Assembly (NCBI RefSeq): GCF_030406725.1
Contig: NZ_CP129107.1
Coordinates: 558,001 to 622,000, forward strand
Origin: Alteriqipengyuania flavescens
Lineage (GTDB): Bacteria > Pseudomonadota > Alphaproteobacteria > Sphingomonadales > Sphingomonadaceae
Direction: 5' to 3'
DNA: 64,000 bases
Part shown: in pieces, positions 27,054-35,834 of the stretch
Numbering within the stretch: the stretch's first letter is position 1
Layout of the letters: every line of letters starts with the position of its first letter
Program-made: the position numbers and the translations under genes
Notes under the pieces: generated by a model
What the model was told of the DNA's origin: nothing
What the model saw: only the letters and a program-made list of their open reading frames with translations
Database searches by the model: none

Positions 27054-29152
27054 CGTCCTGCCTCCGCAACCTGTTCGGCCCCGGCCGCGATCGCCGCCGT
27101 GTCGATCATCGGGACCGGCTTGCTGCCGATCACCACGTAACCCTTGGTCAAGGCCTCGCCGGAGCCTTCCATGAGCCCGCCGGTCGCTTCGGCGACGTCC
27201 ACGATGGCCCGGATCGCATAAAAGGCTGCACGCCCATCGCGCTCGAAGCGCAGCAGCCGCAGCTTGCCATCCGCGGGCGGATCCCCCGCAAGCCCCGCAA
27301 TTTCGCGAAGCGTGCCCTCGATCACCGCGCGGTACGTGCCGGCGTGTTCCTCGACCGTGGCGGCATCGATGGTCTCGATCCGCGCGAGTTCGGACATCGG
27401 GATACAACGGGCGACATCGTCGAAGCCGATGAAATGCATCACCTGGCTTTCGACGTCTGCGGCCGTGTCGGTATCGCCCGACACCTCGGTTTCGCCGGCG
27501 ATTTCCTCCACGCCCTTGCCGATCTTCATCAGTCCGCTGCGTAGGCCGATGCTCGCCATATCCAGCGCCAGGACCGGCGTCCCGTCGTTGAGCAAAGTCG
27601 CGCCGGTATAGAGACCCGTAGCAGTCAGCTCAGGCGCGATAGGCTTGATCACCGCTTCCTCGTGATCGATCACTGCGTCGACGGCAAAGGCAATCAGGTG
27701 CTGGCGTGAGAATCGCACGACCACGTAGGTGCGGTCGGAACGCGCTATACCGCCATCGAGGTCGAGAATGCGCTCCAACTCCAGGCAGGGCACGCGCTTG
27801 CCGCGGAATTCGAGGTAGGTCCCGTCGCCCAGTTCGTGGAAATGCCGGTCTTCGTCGGCGCCCAGCACGATCTCCTCGACGCCCGAACGCGGCATGACAA
27901 AGCGCTGGCCGGCGATGTCCACGCTCAGCGTGTCGATGATGCTGAGCGTCAGCGGCAGGCGCATGACGAGAGAGGTGCCCTCGCCCAGCTTGCTGGACAG
28001 TTCCACCCCGCCGCCGACCTTTTCGATATTGGCACGAACCACGTCCATGCCGACCCCGCGGCCGCTGACTGCAGTAACGGTCTCGGCGGTCGAGAAGCCG
28101 GGCAGGAAAACGAGATTGACTTTCTCGCGCGTGGACATCCCCTCAAGCTGTTTCGCGTCCACAAGGCCCTTTTCGAGCGCCTTGGCCGCGACCTTTTCGG
28201 CATCGATGCCCCGGCCGTCGTCGCGCACATTCAGGTAAATCTGGTTACCCGCCTGTGTTGCCCCGATGGTGAGCGTGCCGACGTCGGGCTTCCCGGCGGC
28301 GCGGCGCTCGGCAGCAGGCTCGAACCCGTGGTCGACGGCATTGCGGATCGCATGCGTCAGCGGGTCCCGGATGGATTCCACCATTTCGCGGTCGAGTTCC
28401 ACGTCGCCGCCTTCGAAATCGACCAGCACCTGCTTGTCGAGCTCGCGCGAAAGGTCGCGCACCAGACGCGGCAGGGAGGAAAACAGGAGTTCGATCCGCT
28501 GCATTCGCATCCGCGTCACGGCGTCGCGAACCTCGTCGAGGATCGCGGACATGCGTTCGAAAGTGCCGTCCACCACCGGGTCGCCGCCCATGTCGCGCAA
28601 TCCCCGGCCAAGGTCGTTGCGGGCGAGCACGAGGTCGGAGACGCCGCTCATCATGCGGTCGAGCAATTCCACCGGCAGGCGGATGGAGCGCTGGATAACC
28701 GGTGTGCGCGGCCGTTCCGCTTCGCTTTCCTCCGCCGCGCCCTGCCCCGGTTCGCTATCGAGCGGTGCGTCATCGACATCCTCGGCATCCGCGGACAGCG
28801 CGGCGATGTGGTGCTCGTCGCCGCCGGCGGGCAGTTCTTGCCCGGCGTCGATGGCGTTGATGTGGTCGGTGATCCGGTCGATCACCCGCAGTACGGCGGT
28901 GACCAGCGCGGGGCTCGCCTGCCGGTTGCCGCGGCGCACTTCGTCGAGCGCTTCTTCCGCTGCATGGCTGAGTTTTTCGAGCCGGGGGAAGTCGAAGAAG
29001 CCGCAGCTACCCTTCACCGTGTGGGCGAAGCGAAAAATCTGGTCGAGCCGTTCGCGGTCGGCCGGATCGGCCTCCCATGCGACGAGCTCGCCGCCCAGCG
29101 CGTCCAGCATTTCGCGTGTTTCGGCCACGAATTCGGCCAGCAAGTCGTCCAT
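27050..29152 (-). CDS. cheA: chemotaxis histidine kinase CheA, P2-less with two CheW-like domains
   Basis: A 700-residue kinase from MDDLLAEF (29152). P1 Hpt with H44 in RFAHTVKGSCGF; an acidic linker (about 130-165) in place of a clear P2; dimerisation region (RLPVELLDRMMSGVSDLVLARN); HATPase with HAIRNAVDHGFEP, DDGRGID and VSGRGVGMDVV; then a P5 CheW-like domain and a second CheW-like domain (about 560-690) at the C-terminus. Loss of P2 and duplication of P5 fit an alternative chemosensory kinase. It is the first gene of the cheA-W-Y-B-R unit. Confidence 0.93.
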   Translation of the reverse strand: MDDLLAEFVAETREMLDALGGELVAWEADPADRERLDQIFRFAHTVKGSCGFFDFPRLEKLSHAAEEALDEVRRGNRQASPALVTAVLRVIDRITDHINAIDAGQELPAGGDEHHIAALSADAEDVDDAPLDSEPGQGAAEESEAERPRTPVIQRSIRLPVELLDRMMSGVSDLVLARNDLGRGLRDMGGDPVVDGTFERMSAILDEVRDAVTRMRMQRIELLFSSLPRLVRDLSRELDKQVLVDFEGGDVELDREMVESIRDPLTHAIRNAVDHGFEPAAERRAAGKPDVGTLTIGATQAGNQIYLNVRDDGRGIDAEKVAAKALEKGLVDAKQLEGMSTREKVNLVFLPGFSTAETVTAVSGRGVGMDVVRANIEKVGGGVELSSKLGEGTSLVMRLPLTLSIIDTLSVDIAGQRFVMPRSGVEEIVLGADEDRHFHELGDGTYLEFRGKRVPCLELERILDLDGGIARSDRTYVVVRFSRQHLIAFAVDAVIDHEEAVIKPIAPELTATGLYTGATLLNDGTPVLALDMASIGLRSGLMKIGKGVEEIAGETEVSGDTDTAADVESQVMHFIGFDDVARCIPMSELARIETIDAATVEEHAGTYRAVIEGTLREIAGLAGDPPADGKLRLLRFERDGRAAFYAIRAIVDVAEATGGLMEGSGEALTKGYVVIGSKPVPMIDTAAIAAGAEQVAEAGR

Positions 29153-29226
29153 CGATCGTCCCCGAAATGATCGGGTTCGATCCATGCCGCGGGATGGTTA
29201 ACGATTGCTCAAGACGGCGGGAGGGG

Positions 29227-29276
29227 AAAGGTGGTGAGCCCTGCTGGGTTCGAACCAGCGACCTACTGATTAAAAG
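29227..29276. repeat. left attachment repeat with tRNA-Lys 3' remnant
   Basis: This 50-bp block is identical to 43205-43254. Bases 29232-29276 equal the 3' part of the tRNA-Lys gene, from the encoded CCA back to the end of the anticodon loop; beyond 29276 the match stops abruptly and the 5' half of the tRNA is missing. It is therefore the displaced original tRNA end left by integration and not a working tRNA. Confidence 0.93.
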
Positions 29277-29429
29277 CCCCGCATAGCGCAGTAATTCGGC
29301 GCTAATCATGGTCATACAGGCGCTCGCGAGGGCGTAAACCCGCGACATTCAGTCAATCAGCGTCAGCCGACGGCAGCCAGCGATAGCGGCCGTTCGGTGC
29401 TCGGCGCGGTACTTGAAGGAGAATGTCGC

Positions 29430-30626
29430 ATGGCCGTGATAAACCTGACCGAGGCCAAGATTAGGGAGCTGCCGCTGGGCAGCGGCATACACAGGGACGT
29501 GCAGGTGAAGGGCCTGATGGTCCTCTGCCACAAGACCACCAAGACCTACGCGGCGCAGGGCGACGTGAGGCGGAACGGCCGCCACGTGCGGACCGTGCGG
29601 GTCAAGATCGACCGGGTGGACAGGATCGGGCTGCGCGAGGCCCGCAACCGGGCGAAGGCGATCATGTCGCAGATACAGTCGGGCGTGGACCCGACCGACG
29701 GGCCGGACGAGACCGGCATCACCCTCGAGCGGGCGATGGACGCCCACATCGAGGAGAAGCCGCTGCGCCCGCGAACCGAGGAGGGCTACCGCTACCATCT
29801 AGACCACTACCTCAAGCATTGGCGGAAGAAGGCCGTGGCCGACATCTCGCGCCAGATGGTGCGTGACCTGTACGCCGAGCTGAAGCGGAAGCACGGGGAC
29901 ACCACGGCCGGATCGGTCATGCGGACGCTCAGGGCCGTGGTGAACACCGCTATGCGGATCGACGAGACGCTGACCGGCAACCCGGTGGCCGCGCTTTACG
30001 TGCCGTCGAACAAGAGGCGGAAGGTGGCCCCGCTGGACATCCCCTGCTGGTGGGAGCGGGTGATGGAGCTCAGGTCGCAGCGCCGAGACCTGCACGTCGC
30101 CATGCTGCTCACCGGCGCTCGTCGGACCTCGATCCTCAACGTGCGCAGGGAGGACGTGGACCTTGCAAACGGGGTGCTGACCCTGACCCACATGAAGACG
30201 AGTGACGAGCCGCTGAAGCTGCCGATCGGGTGGCGGCTGGCGAAGATACTGGAGGCGAGGATGCGGGCAGACGCGCCGCTCGGCAGCGACTGGCTCTGGC
30301 CGTCGCCGTCCAGCCGGTCGGGTCACATAGCAGAGCCGAGGGACGATGGGCTGCCCTCCCCGCACGAGTACCGCCACCACGCCAGGACGCTCTACATCCA
30401 ATCGGGCGTGCCCTATGCCGAGAGCGCCCTGCTGCTCGGCCAGAAGCTGCCCGGCGCGAGCGGCGGCTACGTCCATGCCGACCACCTCGTCGAGCACCTC
30501 AGGCCGCACGTGCAGGCCTTCGAGGACATGGTCTTCGGGTCAGCCGGGGCGAGGTTCACCGAGACGCCAGATGGCGACCTGGTGGACCCGATGGGCTTCG
30601 TCCACGCGCTGCCTGCCCCGGAGTGA
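29430..30626 (+). CDS. int: tyrosine-type site-specific integrase
   Basis: A 398-residue phage integrase: N-terminal arm-binding domain (LTEAKIRELP ... GLREARNRAKAI), core-binding SAM-like domain (about 110-200), and catalytic domain with Arg in LLTGARRTSILN, the HxxR box HEYRHHARTLY, and a Tyr nucleophile in SGGYVHAD. ATG 29430 has AAGGAGA 7 bases upstream. It lies 154 bases inside the left att repeat and would recombine in the anticodon-loop region of tRNA-Lys. Confidence 0.93.
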   Translation: MAVINLTEAKIRELPLGSGIHRDVQVKGLMVLCHKTTKTYAAQGDVRRNGRHVRTVRVKIDRVDRIGLREARNRAKAIMSQIQSGVDPTDGPDETGITLERAMDAHIEEKPLRPRTEEGYRYHLDHYLKHWRKKAVADISRQMVRDLYAELKRKHGDTTAGSVMRTLRAVVNTAMRIDETLTGNPVAALYVPSNKRRKVAPLDIPCWWERVMELRSQRRDLHVAMLLTGARRTSILNVRREDVDLANGVLTLTHMKTSDEPLKLPIGWRLAKILEARMRADAPLGSDWLWPSPSSRSGHIAEPRDDGLPSPHEYRHHARTLYIQSGVPYAESALLLGQKLPGASGGYVHADHLVEHLRPHVQAFEDMVFGSAGARFTETPDGDLVDPMGFVHALPAPE

Positions 30627-30686
30627 TGGTACGGGCCGCCGTCATCCTCGGTCACTTGGTGCGCTCCGCAATCGAGGAGCGACCGA

Positions 30687-30914
30687 GTGACCGAGCTGAC
30701 GATAGAGGCAATCCGCGAGGCCGTGCGCGAGGAGCTGGCGAGGCCGCGCAGCCCGTGGCTCGACAGCGAGGCGGCCGCGGCGTACCTCGGATCGACCGCG
30801 GGCACGCTGCGCAACTGGCGCTCCACCGGCAAGGGCCCCCGCTACCACGTCGTGCAGGAACGGCTGGTCCGCTACCACGTCGATGACCTGGACGCGTTCG
30901 TCCGGGCGGGCTGA
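30687..30914 (+). CDS. small HTH (AlpA/excisionase-like) DNA-binding protein
   Basis: A 75-residue protein from GTG 30687 with GAGGAG 8 bases before. Residues 24-72 form an HTH_17/MerR-like winged helix: WLDSEAAAAYLGSTAGTLRNWRSTGKGPRYHV and a C-terminal RYHVDDLDAFV. Such proteins act as excisionases or activators of satellite and prophage genes. It follows int by 60 bases and is paralogous to the next gene. Confidence 0.75.
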   Translation: MTELTIEAIREAVREELARPRSPWLDSEAAAAYLGSTAGTLRNWRSTGKGPRYHVVQERLVRYHVDDLDAFVRAG

Positions 30915-31021
30915 CCGCACTACAAGCAGCAAACGTTGGTTCCACCCGCGGCCCGCTCGCCGCATCGCCCCACCGTACCCCGCGACCTCTTGGCGCGGGC
31001 AAAGACGAAGGAGCGAGCGAG

Positions 31022-31249
31022 ATGAAACCCGACGACAACCTCACGGCGGCGAAGGAGGCCGCGCAGCGGGCCCGCCTCGGGTGCGGGGTGATGAACCCCT
31101 TCGAGGCCGCCGCATACCTGGGTCTCACCGAACCGACCCTGCGGTGGTACCGCTGCAAGGGAAAGGGTCCGCGCGCCCAGAAGGACGGCGGCCGTTGGTT
31201 CTACATGCGTGAGGACCTCGACGCCTACCGCGCCGAGCTGGCGGCGTGA
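31022..31249 (+). CDS. second small HTH (AlpA/excisionase-like) DNA-binding protein
   Basis: A 75-residue protein with the same HTH_17 pattern as its upstream neighbour (NPFEAAAYLGLTEPTLRWYRCKGKGPRAQ ... YMREDLDAYRAEL). An AAGGAGCGAGC ribosome site precedes ATG 31022. Two such genes in a row before the replication gene suggest one controls excision and the other early transcription; which is which cannot be read. Confidence 0.72.
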   Translation: MKPDDNLTAAKEAAQRARLGCGVMNPFEAAAYLGLTEPTLRWYRCKGKGPRAQKDGGRWFYMREDLDAYRAELAA

Positions 31250-31371
31250 CCGCCCGAAAGGGAAAGAGCGCCCCCGCTGGACTGACGGGAGCGCCCTAAC
31301 TGCAGAGCCATGAAATGGATTGGCCTCAGGAACAGACAGCGACTACAACCCCAGGCAAGTAGGATTTGGAA

Positions 31372-33615
31372 GTGTCTGACGAATTGACGAATAGCCCCAC
31401 GGACGGGGCCAAAGCGCCAGCATTCGGCTTCAAGCCCGAACAGGTCCGGGCCTTCGACGGGACGGGGTACGAGTTTGTGCGGCTCCACGCGCCGAACGAC
31501 CTGGACGCGAAGGGCCGCACGATCGGGAAGGCGCCCTGCAAGGGGTGGCGCACCGCCGATCCGCTCGACGCCGAAGACGCGAGCGAGCTCATGGCGAGCG
31601 GCGTCAACGCGGGGGTGCGGCTCCGGCCCATCGACCTCGTCGTGGACGTCGACCCCCGCAACTTCGCGCCCGGCGACGACCCTGTCGCGCGGCTGGAGAA
31701 GGCGCTGGACGTGCGGCTCGACGACTGGCCGCACGTCGTGACCGGCTCGGGCGGCAGCCACTTCTACATGCGCGTACCCCACGGCTTCCTAGCGTCCGAC
31801 AGCCTGGACGAGTACCAAGGTGTCGAGTTCAAGGGCTATGGCCGCCAGGTCGTCGCGCCCGGGTCCTCGCACCCCGACACCCGCGAGCCTTACGTATGGG
31901 ACGACGACCCGCTCGCCACGCCCATCTCGGACGACGTGCGTCCGGCGCCCGACCGATTGCTCGACCTCATCAAGCGGCCCGAGCCGAACGGCGGCGCCGT
32001 GGCAGGCGAACTGACGCCCGATCAGCTGGAAGCTATGCTGGAGGGTCTCGACCCGTCCGCCTACCGCGACGAGGCGCGGTGGCGCGAGTTGATGATGGCC
32101 AGCCACCACGCCACGGGCGGCGACGGGCGCGAGGAGTTCATCGCCTGGTCCACTTCCGACCCGCAGTACGCCGACGACGCCGCGATAATCGGGCGCCGGT
32201 GGGACAGCCTCCACGCCGACGACGGCGCGAGGCGGGTGACCGCCAGGACGCTCTACAGGGCGCTGAACGACGCGGGTCGCGGCGACCTGATCGAGGAAGT
32301 CACGCGCACCACCGCTGAGGAGGACTTCGCCGAGGAGATCGCCTCGATCACCGCCGAGGAACTGGCCGACGCGGGCGAAAGGGGCGTCCACCCCCTCGCC
32401 GAGAAGTGGGTTTGGGTGACGAAGGCCGAGCAGTTCATAAGTCGGGCCGACTGCCAGCGGCTCAGCCCGTTCCAGTTCAAGTCCCACTACCAGCACAGGT
32501 GGGAGGGCGACATCCTGGCCGCCGCGTGGAAGGGCAAGCTGCCGATCCGCAAGTACGCCGCCTGCGTCTACGTGCCCGGTGAGGGCGAGGTCATCGAGGG
32601 GGGCAAGTGGGACGGCGCCTACAACACCTGGCGCCGCGGCGGGGTCCAACCCAAGCGGGACGACGCGCTCGCCCAGGCATTCCTCGACCATATGGCATAC
32701 CTGCTGCCTGACGAGACCGAGAGGGGCTACGCCCTCGACTACCTGTCCTTCCTCGTCGCCGACGACGTGCAGAAGGTCCACTTCGCCATGCTCCTCCAAG
32801 GCGAGCCGGGCAGCGGCAAGAGCTTCATCGGCGAGCTGATGGAGCGGATGGTCGGCATCCGCAACGTGCGGATGGTGAAGAGCCAGGAGCTGACGAAGGA
32901 GTACACCGGCTGGCAGGAAGACACCCAGCTGGCCGTCGTGGAGGAGATCATGGCCTTCGGGCGCAGGGAGGTCGCCAACGAGCTCAAGACCGTCATCACC
33001 GGCGACGAGCTCCGCATCAGGCGGATGCGGACGGACACCTACGAAGTGCCGAACCGGCTGAACCTCATCTGTTTCACCAACTTCAAGGACGCCGTGCCGA
33101 TCGAGGCGGGCGACAGGCGGTGGCTGACGCTGTTCTCGCCAGCCAAGCCGAGGGACGCGAGCTACTACGCAGAGTTGTTCGACAGGCTGAAGGGCGACGA
33201 GTTCCCCGCCGCCGTGAAGTGGATGCTCCAGAACCGGACGACGACGATCAGCCCGAAGGGCGTGGCGCCGATGACCACCGGCAAGGCCGAGATGCGCAGC
33301 ATGAGCGTGGGCGACCTCGAGCAGTACCTCGACGAGCTGAAGGAGGAGGGGGCCGGTACCCTCGCCTACGAACTGGTGCGGGTCGACGACGTGTGGGCGA
33401 TGGTGAAGGGCGACTTCAAGTCCACGCGCAACGGCCGCAGCAGGGTCATCGAGTGGCTCAAGTCGAAGGGCGCGGTCCAGCACAGCCGCTACACCAAGAA
33501 GGATGACACCGGCCGATACGCCTACGCGCTCTGGTCCCTCAACAACCACGCCGAGTGGGAGGCGGCCGGACCGGCAGCGCGCATCGACGCCTGGACCAAG
33601 CACTGGGAGGGGTAG
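31372..33615 (+). CDS. bifunctional primase-polymerase / helicase (replication protein of the element)
   Basis: A 747-residue protein. The N-terminal ~200 residues are a prim-pol domain: LVVDVDPRN near residue 90 (metal-binding Asp pair), GSGGSHFYMRVPHG, and EFKGYGRQVVAPGSSHP. The middle contains a primase C-terminal-like linker, and the C-terminal part is a D5/SF3-type helicase with Walker A GEPGSGKS near 477-484, Walker B VVEEIMAFG, and RLNLICFTNF (sensor). GTG 31372 was chosen because TAGGAT lies 7 bases before; TTG 31366 is the alternative. It would open and prime the iteron origin that begins right at its stop codon. Confidence 0.9.
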   Translation: MSDELTNSPTDGAKAPAFGFKPEQVRAFDGTGYEFVRLHAPNDLDAKGRTIGKAPCKGWRTADPLDAEDASELMASGVNAGVRLRPIDLVVDVDPRNFAPGDDPVARLEKALDVRLDDWPHVVTGSGGSHFYMRVPHGFLASDSLDEYQGVEFKGYGRQVVAPGSSHPDTREPYVWDDDPLATPISDDVRPAPDRLLDLIKRPEPNGGAVAGELTPDQLEAMLEGLDPSAYRDEARWRELMMASHHATGGDGREEFIAWSTSDPQYADDAAIIGRRWDSLHADDGARRVTARTLYRALNDAGRGDLIEEVTRTTAEEDFAEEIASITAEELADAGERGVHPLAEKWVWVTKAEQFISRADCQRLSPFQFKSHYQHRWEGDILAAAWKGKLPIRKYAACVYVPGEGEVIEGGKWDGAYNTWRRGGVQPKRDDALAQAFLDHMAYLLPDETERGYALDYLSFLVADDVQKVHFAMLLQGEPGSGKSFIGELMERMVGIRNVRMVKSQELTKEYTGWQEDTQLAVVEEIMAFGRREVANELKTVITGDELRIRRMRTDTYEVPNRLNLICFTNFKDAVPIEAGDRRWLTLFSPAKPRDASYYAELFDRLKGDEFPAAVKWMLQNRTTTISPKGVAPMTTGKAEMRSMSVGDLEQYLDELKEEGAGTLAYELVRVDDVWAMVKGDFKSTRNGRSRVIEWLKSKGAVQHSRYTKKDDTGRYAYALWSLNNHAEWEAAGPAARIDAWTKHWEG

Positions 33616-33914
33616 ACGGGTAGACAGGTGGTCGTCGCCCTAGCTGCTAGCTTGGAAGCCTCGTGATGGGGCCGCCCCGGTAGACAGGTGGTGTATGTAG
33701 ACGGGTGGGTAGACCGAGGCGCCTGTCTACCGAAAAGGCGAGCGTTTCCTTACGCTTTCTCTCCGGTAGACAGGGTAGACAAGTGGTTATTCAGTTCATT
33801 CAGATAGAGAGGAAATAGGCCACTTAGGGCCTCACCCCTGGTCGATCAGGGGCCTCCGGGCACGGCTTCCCGATTAAACGAGAAACCACCTGTCTACCTG
33901 TCTACCCTGTCTAC
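33612..33914. repeat. iteron array, candidate replication origin
   Basis: Eleven copies of GTAGAC lie in 303 bases. Seven are direct: 33612, 33620, 33680, 33697, 33709, 33766 and 33775. Four are inverted: 33725, 33892, 33900 and 33909. The full unit GTAGACAGGTGGT occurs at 33620-33632 and 33680-33692 and, inverted, at 33885-33897. Between the two clusters is a stretch richer in A and T (about 33740-33885) holding a CCCCTGGTCGATCAGGGG palindrome. Position directly after the primase-helicase is typical of satellite and phage origins. From 33915 to 34135 I see no convincing gene, only an open frame running into the next gene. Confidence 0.8.
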
Positions 33915-34135
33915 CGACGCCGCGACCCGCCCTCCGTCCTATCGCAAAACGGGCGCGCGGGCGCATTATGCCCGCGTGGGCCGACCCCCTGATCGTCGAT
34001 AGGCGGGACGAGCTCTCTCCAAGCCTTCCTTCCCAAGCACTTGGACCGCCGCCGCTGCGGCGAACACAGCGCCGAGCACCGATCGAGGCCTTCGCTGGCG
34101 TCCGGGGCCAACGCCCGCGCGGCATGTGCCCGCGC

Positions 34136-34747
34136 ATGGCAGGTTCACCCAAGAAGCGAGCGAGGCGGGAGCGCGCGGCGGCGATCGCCGACCCGCTGGA
34201 CGAGGCGGCGCCGCGCCCACCCCTGGCGCCTATCCCCTTCGACGGCGGCCAGCCAACCGCCGAGGCGCTCGACGCCGTGGCCGCCGCTCTGTCTGAGGGC
34301 TACCCGCGACACCAGATCGCCCGCGCGCTCGGCACGACCGTCAAGACGCTCAAGCGGATCGTGGACGGCAGCGAGGCGCTGATGGACGCGGTCGAGGCCC
34401 GCAAGGACGCCGAGGAGGCGGAACTGCGAGACATCCTGATGGGTATGGCGAAGGCGGGCGACACCGTGGCCGCCATCTTCTTGGGCAAGAGCCAGTACGG
34501 CTGGCGAGACCGCGACGACGGCAAGGGCCAAGTGGTGCAGGGCGGCGGCGTCCTGGTCGTGCCCGGCATGGAGAGCCTCGACACCTGGATGGCGCGCGCG
34601 TCGGAGCAGCAGAAGCAGTTCCGGGAGGCACCGGTCGAGGTCACCGACGAGCTGGCCGACAGGGCGGAGCAAGCGAGGCGCGACAATCGCCCGCGTAAGG
34701 GGTCATCCGGCATCGAAGGACTGCGGCTGGTCAAGCCGACCCGCTGA
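34136..34747 (+). CDS. HTH protein resembling phage terminase small subunit
   Basis: A 203-residue protein. After a basic start (SPKKRARRERAAA), residues about 40-85 form a helix-turn-helix (LDAVAAALSEGYPRHQIARALGTTVKTLKRIVDG), followed by an acidic helix (DAVEARKDAEEAELRDILMGMAKAGDTVAAIFLGKSQYGWRDRD) common in small-terminase-like phage proteins, and a flexible C-terminus. The frame is open back to ATG 33968, but that extension is low-complexity Arg/Pro and overlaps the origin side. In satellites a small terminase redirects packaging of helper capsids. A plain transcription regulator remains possible. Confidence 0.55.
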   Translation: MAGSPKKRARRERAAAIADPLDEAAPRPPLAPIPFDGGQPTAEALDAVAAALSEGYPRHQIARALGTTVKTLKRIVDGSEALMDAVEARKDAEEAELRDILMGMAKAGDTVAAIFLGKSQYGWRDRDDGKGQVVQGGGVLVVPGMESLDTWMARASEQQKQFREAPVEVTDELADRAEQARRDNRPRKGSSGIEGLRLVKPTR

Positions 34748-34814
34748 CACCGTATAGGTGGGCGAGGGCGGTCGAAGCCGAGCCGTTTCAGAACCTTGGC
34801 CCTCTCGCTATTGC

Positions 34815-35720
34815 CTAAGCACCGACCTGAGCACCGTTGTCCCCATGTTGAGGCAGCGAGCGGCTCTCCTTTCGCTCCCAAGTCTCGATCAGGAACAGAG
34901 CGGTCGTGCTCGCGGCGTTGAGAGCGAGACGGGCGATCCGGGCGTCCACCCTGCGGAAGCCCCTCTCCCGACCGTGCGCGTCCCCGCCGTGGGTCCGGAG
35001 CGCACCGACCCCCTTGAGCGTGGACGTGAGGCCGCCCAGAACCTGGCGGACGTCCTGTTCGATCTCGGGAGGCAAGTCTGTCCGGCCGGGCGAGAGGCCC
35101 AAGGGCTCCTGGACCGCCTTCAGTAGCCCATCGATGTCCTTCCGGGCGGGGAGCGGAAGGCCCATCTCTATCAGGATCGAGCGACATACCGCCTCGACCA
35201 GGGAGCAGGCGGCCGTGACGCAATCCTCCGGGTCTTCAGCCGCGTTCGCGATCGCCCGCGCGACCTCCACCTGCACGGTGTCGAAGTCCAGGACCGCCAC
35301 CTTGCTGATGAAGGGCTCGACGATCACGCCGCTTCCCTGTCGAGTGGTCAAGTGGGCCTTGCCTCCCACCACCGTCACCGCGAGACCATCGGCCTCTAGT
35401 GCTCGATTGAGGTGCTCCCGGACGGCGGCGGCCTTGTCTGGCTCGCTCAGGTACTCCCTCGGATCGCACACCTTGAGGATGGCCCGCTTGACGAGTTCGT
35501 CGCCTTCCTGCCCTCCCGCCATCTGGCGAAGCGCGTCGATCGTGGCAGGGATGCGAGACTGCGAGCCGATGCGCATGTCGAAGCCGCAGTCCAAGAAGAA
35601 CTGTTCGATTTTCGGACCGGAGCGATACACCCCGATCGGCGGCGCCATATCGTTACCTGCGCCTCCAGTTATGACATCGACGAGTGCCTTAATGACGTAG
35701 GGTGAAAATCGGCCGTTCAA
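34815..35720 (-). CDS. abortive-infection protein with Abi_C-like C-terminus
   Basis: A 301-residue protein. TTG 35720 is preceded by CAGGAGA at 7 bases and gives an N-terminus NGRFSPYVIKALVDVITGG followed by PPIGVYRSGPKIEQFF. The longer frame from GTG 35804 has no ribosome site. The C-terminal ~60 residues (GLTSTLKGVGALRTHGGDAHGR ... IARLALNAASTTALFLIETWE) match the abortive infection C-terminal (Abi_C) pattern. Such proteins stop phage growth by harming the infected cell. It is on the opposite strand to the replication genes, as defence cargo often is. Confidence 0.75.
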   Translation of the reverse strand: MNGRFSPYVIKALVDVITGGAGNDMAPPIGVYRSGPKIEQFFLDCGFDMRIGSQSRIPATIDALRQMAGGQEGDELVKRAILKVCDPREYLSEPDKAAAVREHLNRALEADGLAVTVVGGKAHLTTRQGSGVIVEPFISKVAVLDFDTVQVEVARAIANAAEDPEDCVTAACSLVEAVCRSILIEMGLPLPARKDIDGLLKAVQEPLGLSPGRTDLPPEIEQDVRQVLGGLTSTLKGVGALRTHGGDAHGRERGFRRVDARIARLALNAASTTALFLIETWERKESRSLPQHGDNGAQVGA

Positions 35721-35834
35721 CTGTATTCTCCTGAGACGCGCTGATTTGGTATCGGCGAGCGTCGCCAGCCAAGCCTCTGATCCAATTAGTGTAGGGGAGT
35801 TCACCCGCGAGCACGCACCGCATCGGGTACCGAA

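Noticed and set aside
29232-29276. A second tRNA-Lys gene
   Set aside because: Only the 3' portion is present; the 5' acceptor strand, D-arm and 5' anticodon stem are missing. It is the integration remnant.
31261-31305. Terminator between the second HTH gene and the primase gene
   Set aside because: The GCGCCCCC/GGGAGCGC pairing has a mismatch and no T-run follows; the genes are likely cotranscribed.
31789-33603. A 604-codon open frame on the minus strand opposite the primase-helicase
   Set aside because: It is composed of Val/Leu/His/Arg-rich sequence with no recognisable motif and lies wholly opposite a gene with clear helicase and primase motifs. It is a by-product of high GC.
33612-33914. 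Repeated GTAGAC units as a CRISPR array
   Set aside because: The repeats are only 6-13 bases, occur in both directions and with irregular spacing, and no cas genes are near. An iteron origin explains them better.
33968-34135. Upstream extension of the terminase-like protein to ATG 33968
   Set aside because: The added 56 residues are Arg/Pro-rich without a ribosome site and begin next to the iterons; the ATG at 34136 gives the more typical basic N-terminus.
35721-35804. Longer abortive-infection frame from GTG 35804
   Set aside because: No ribosome site precedes it, whereas TTG 35720 has AGGAGA at the right distance and the N-terminus expected for such proteins.
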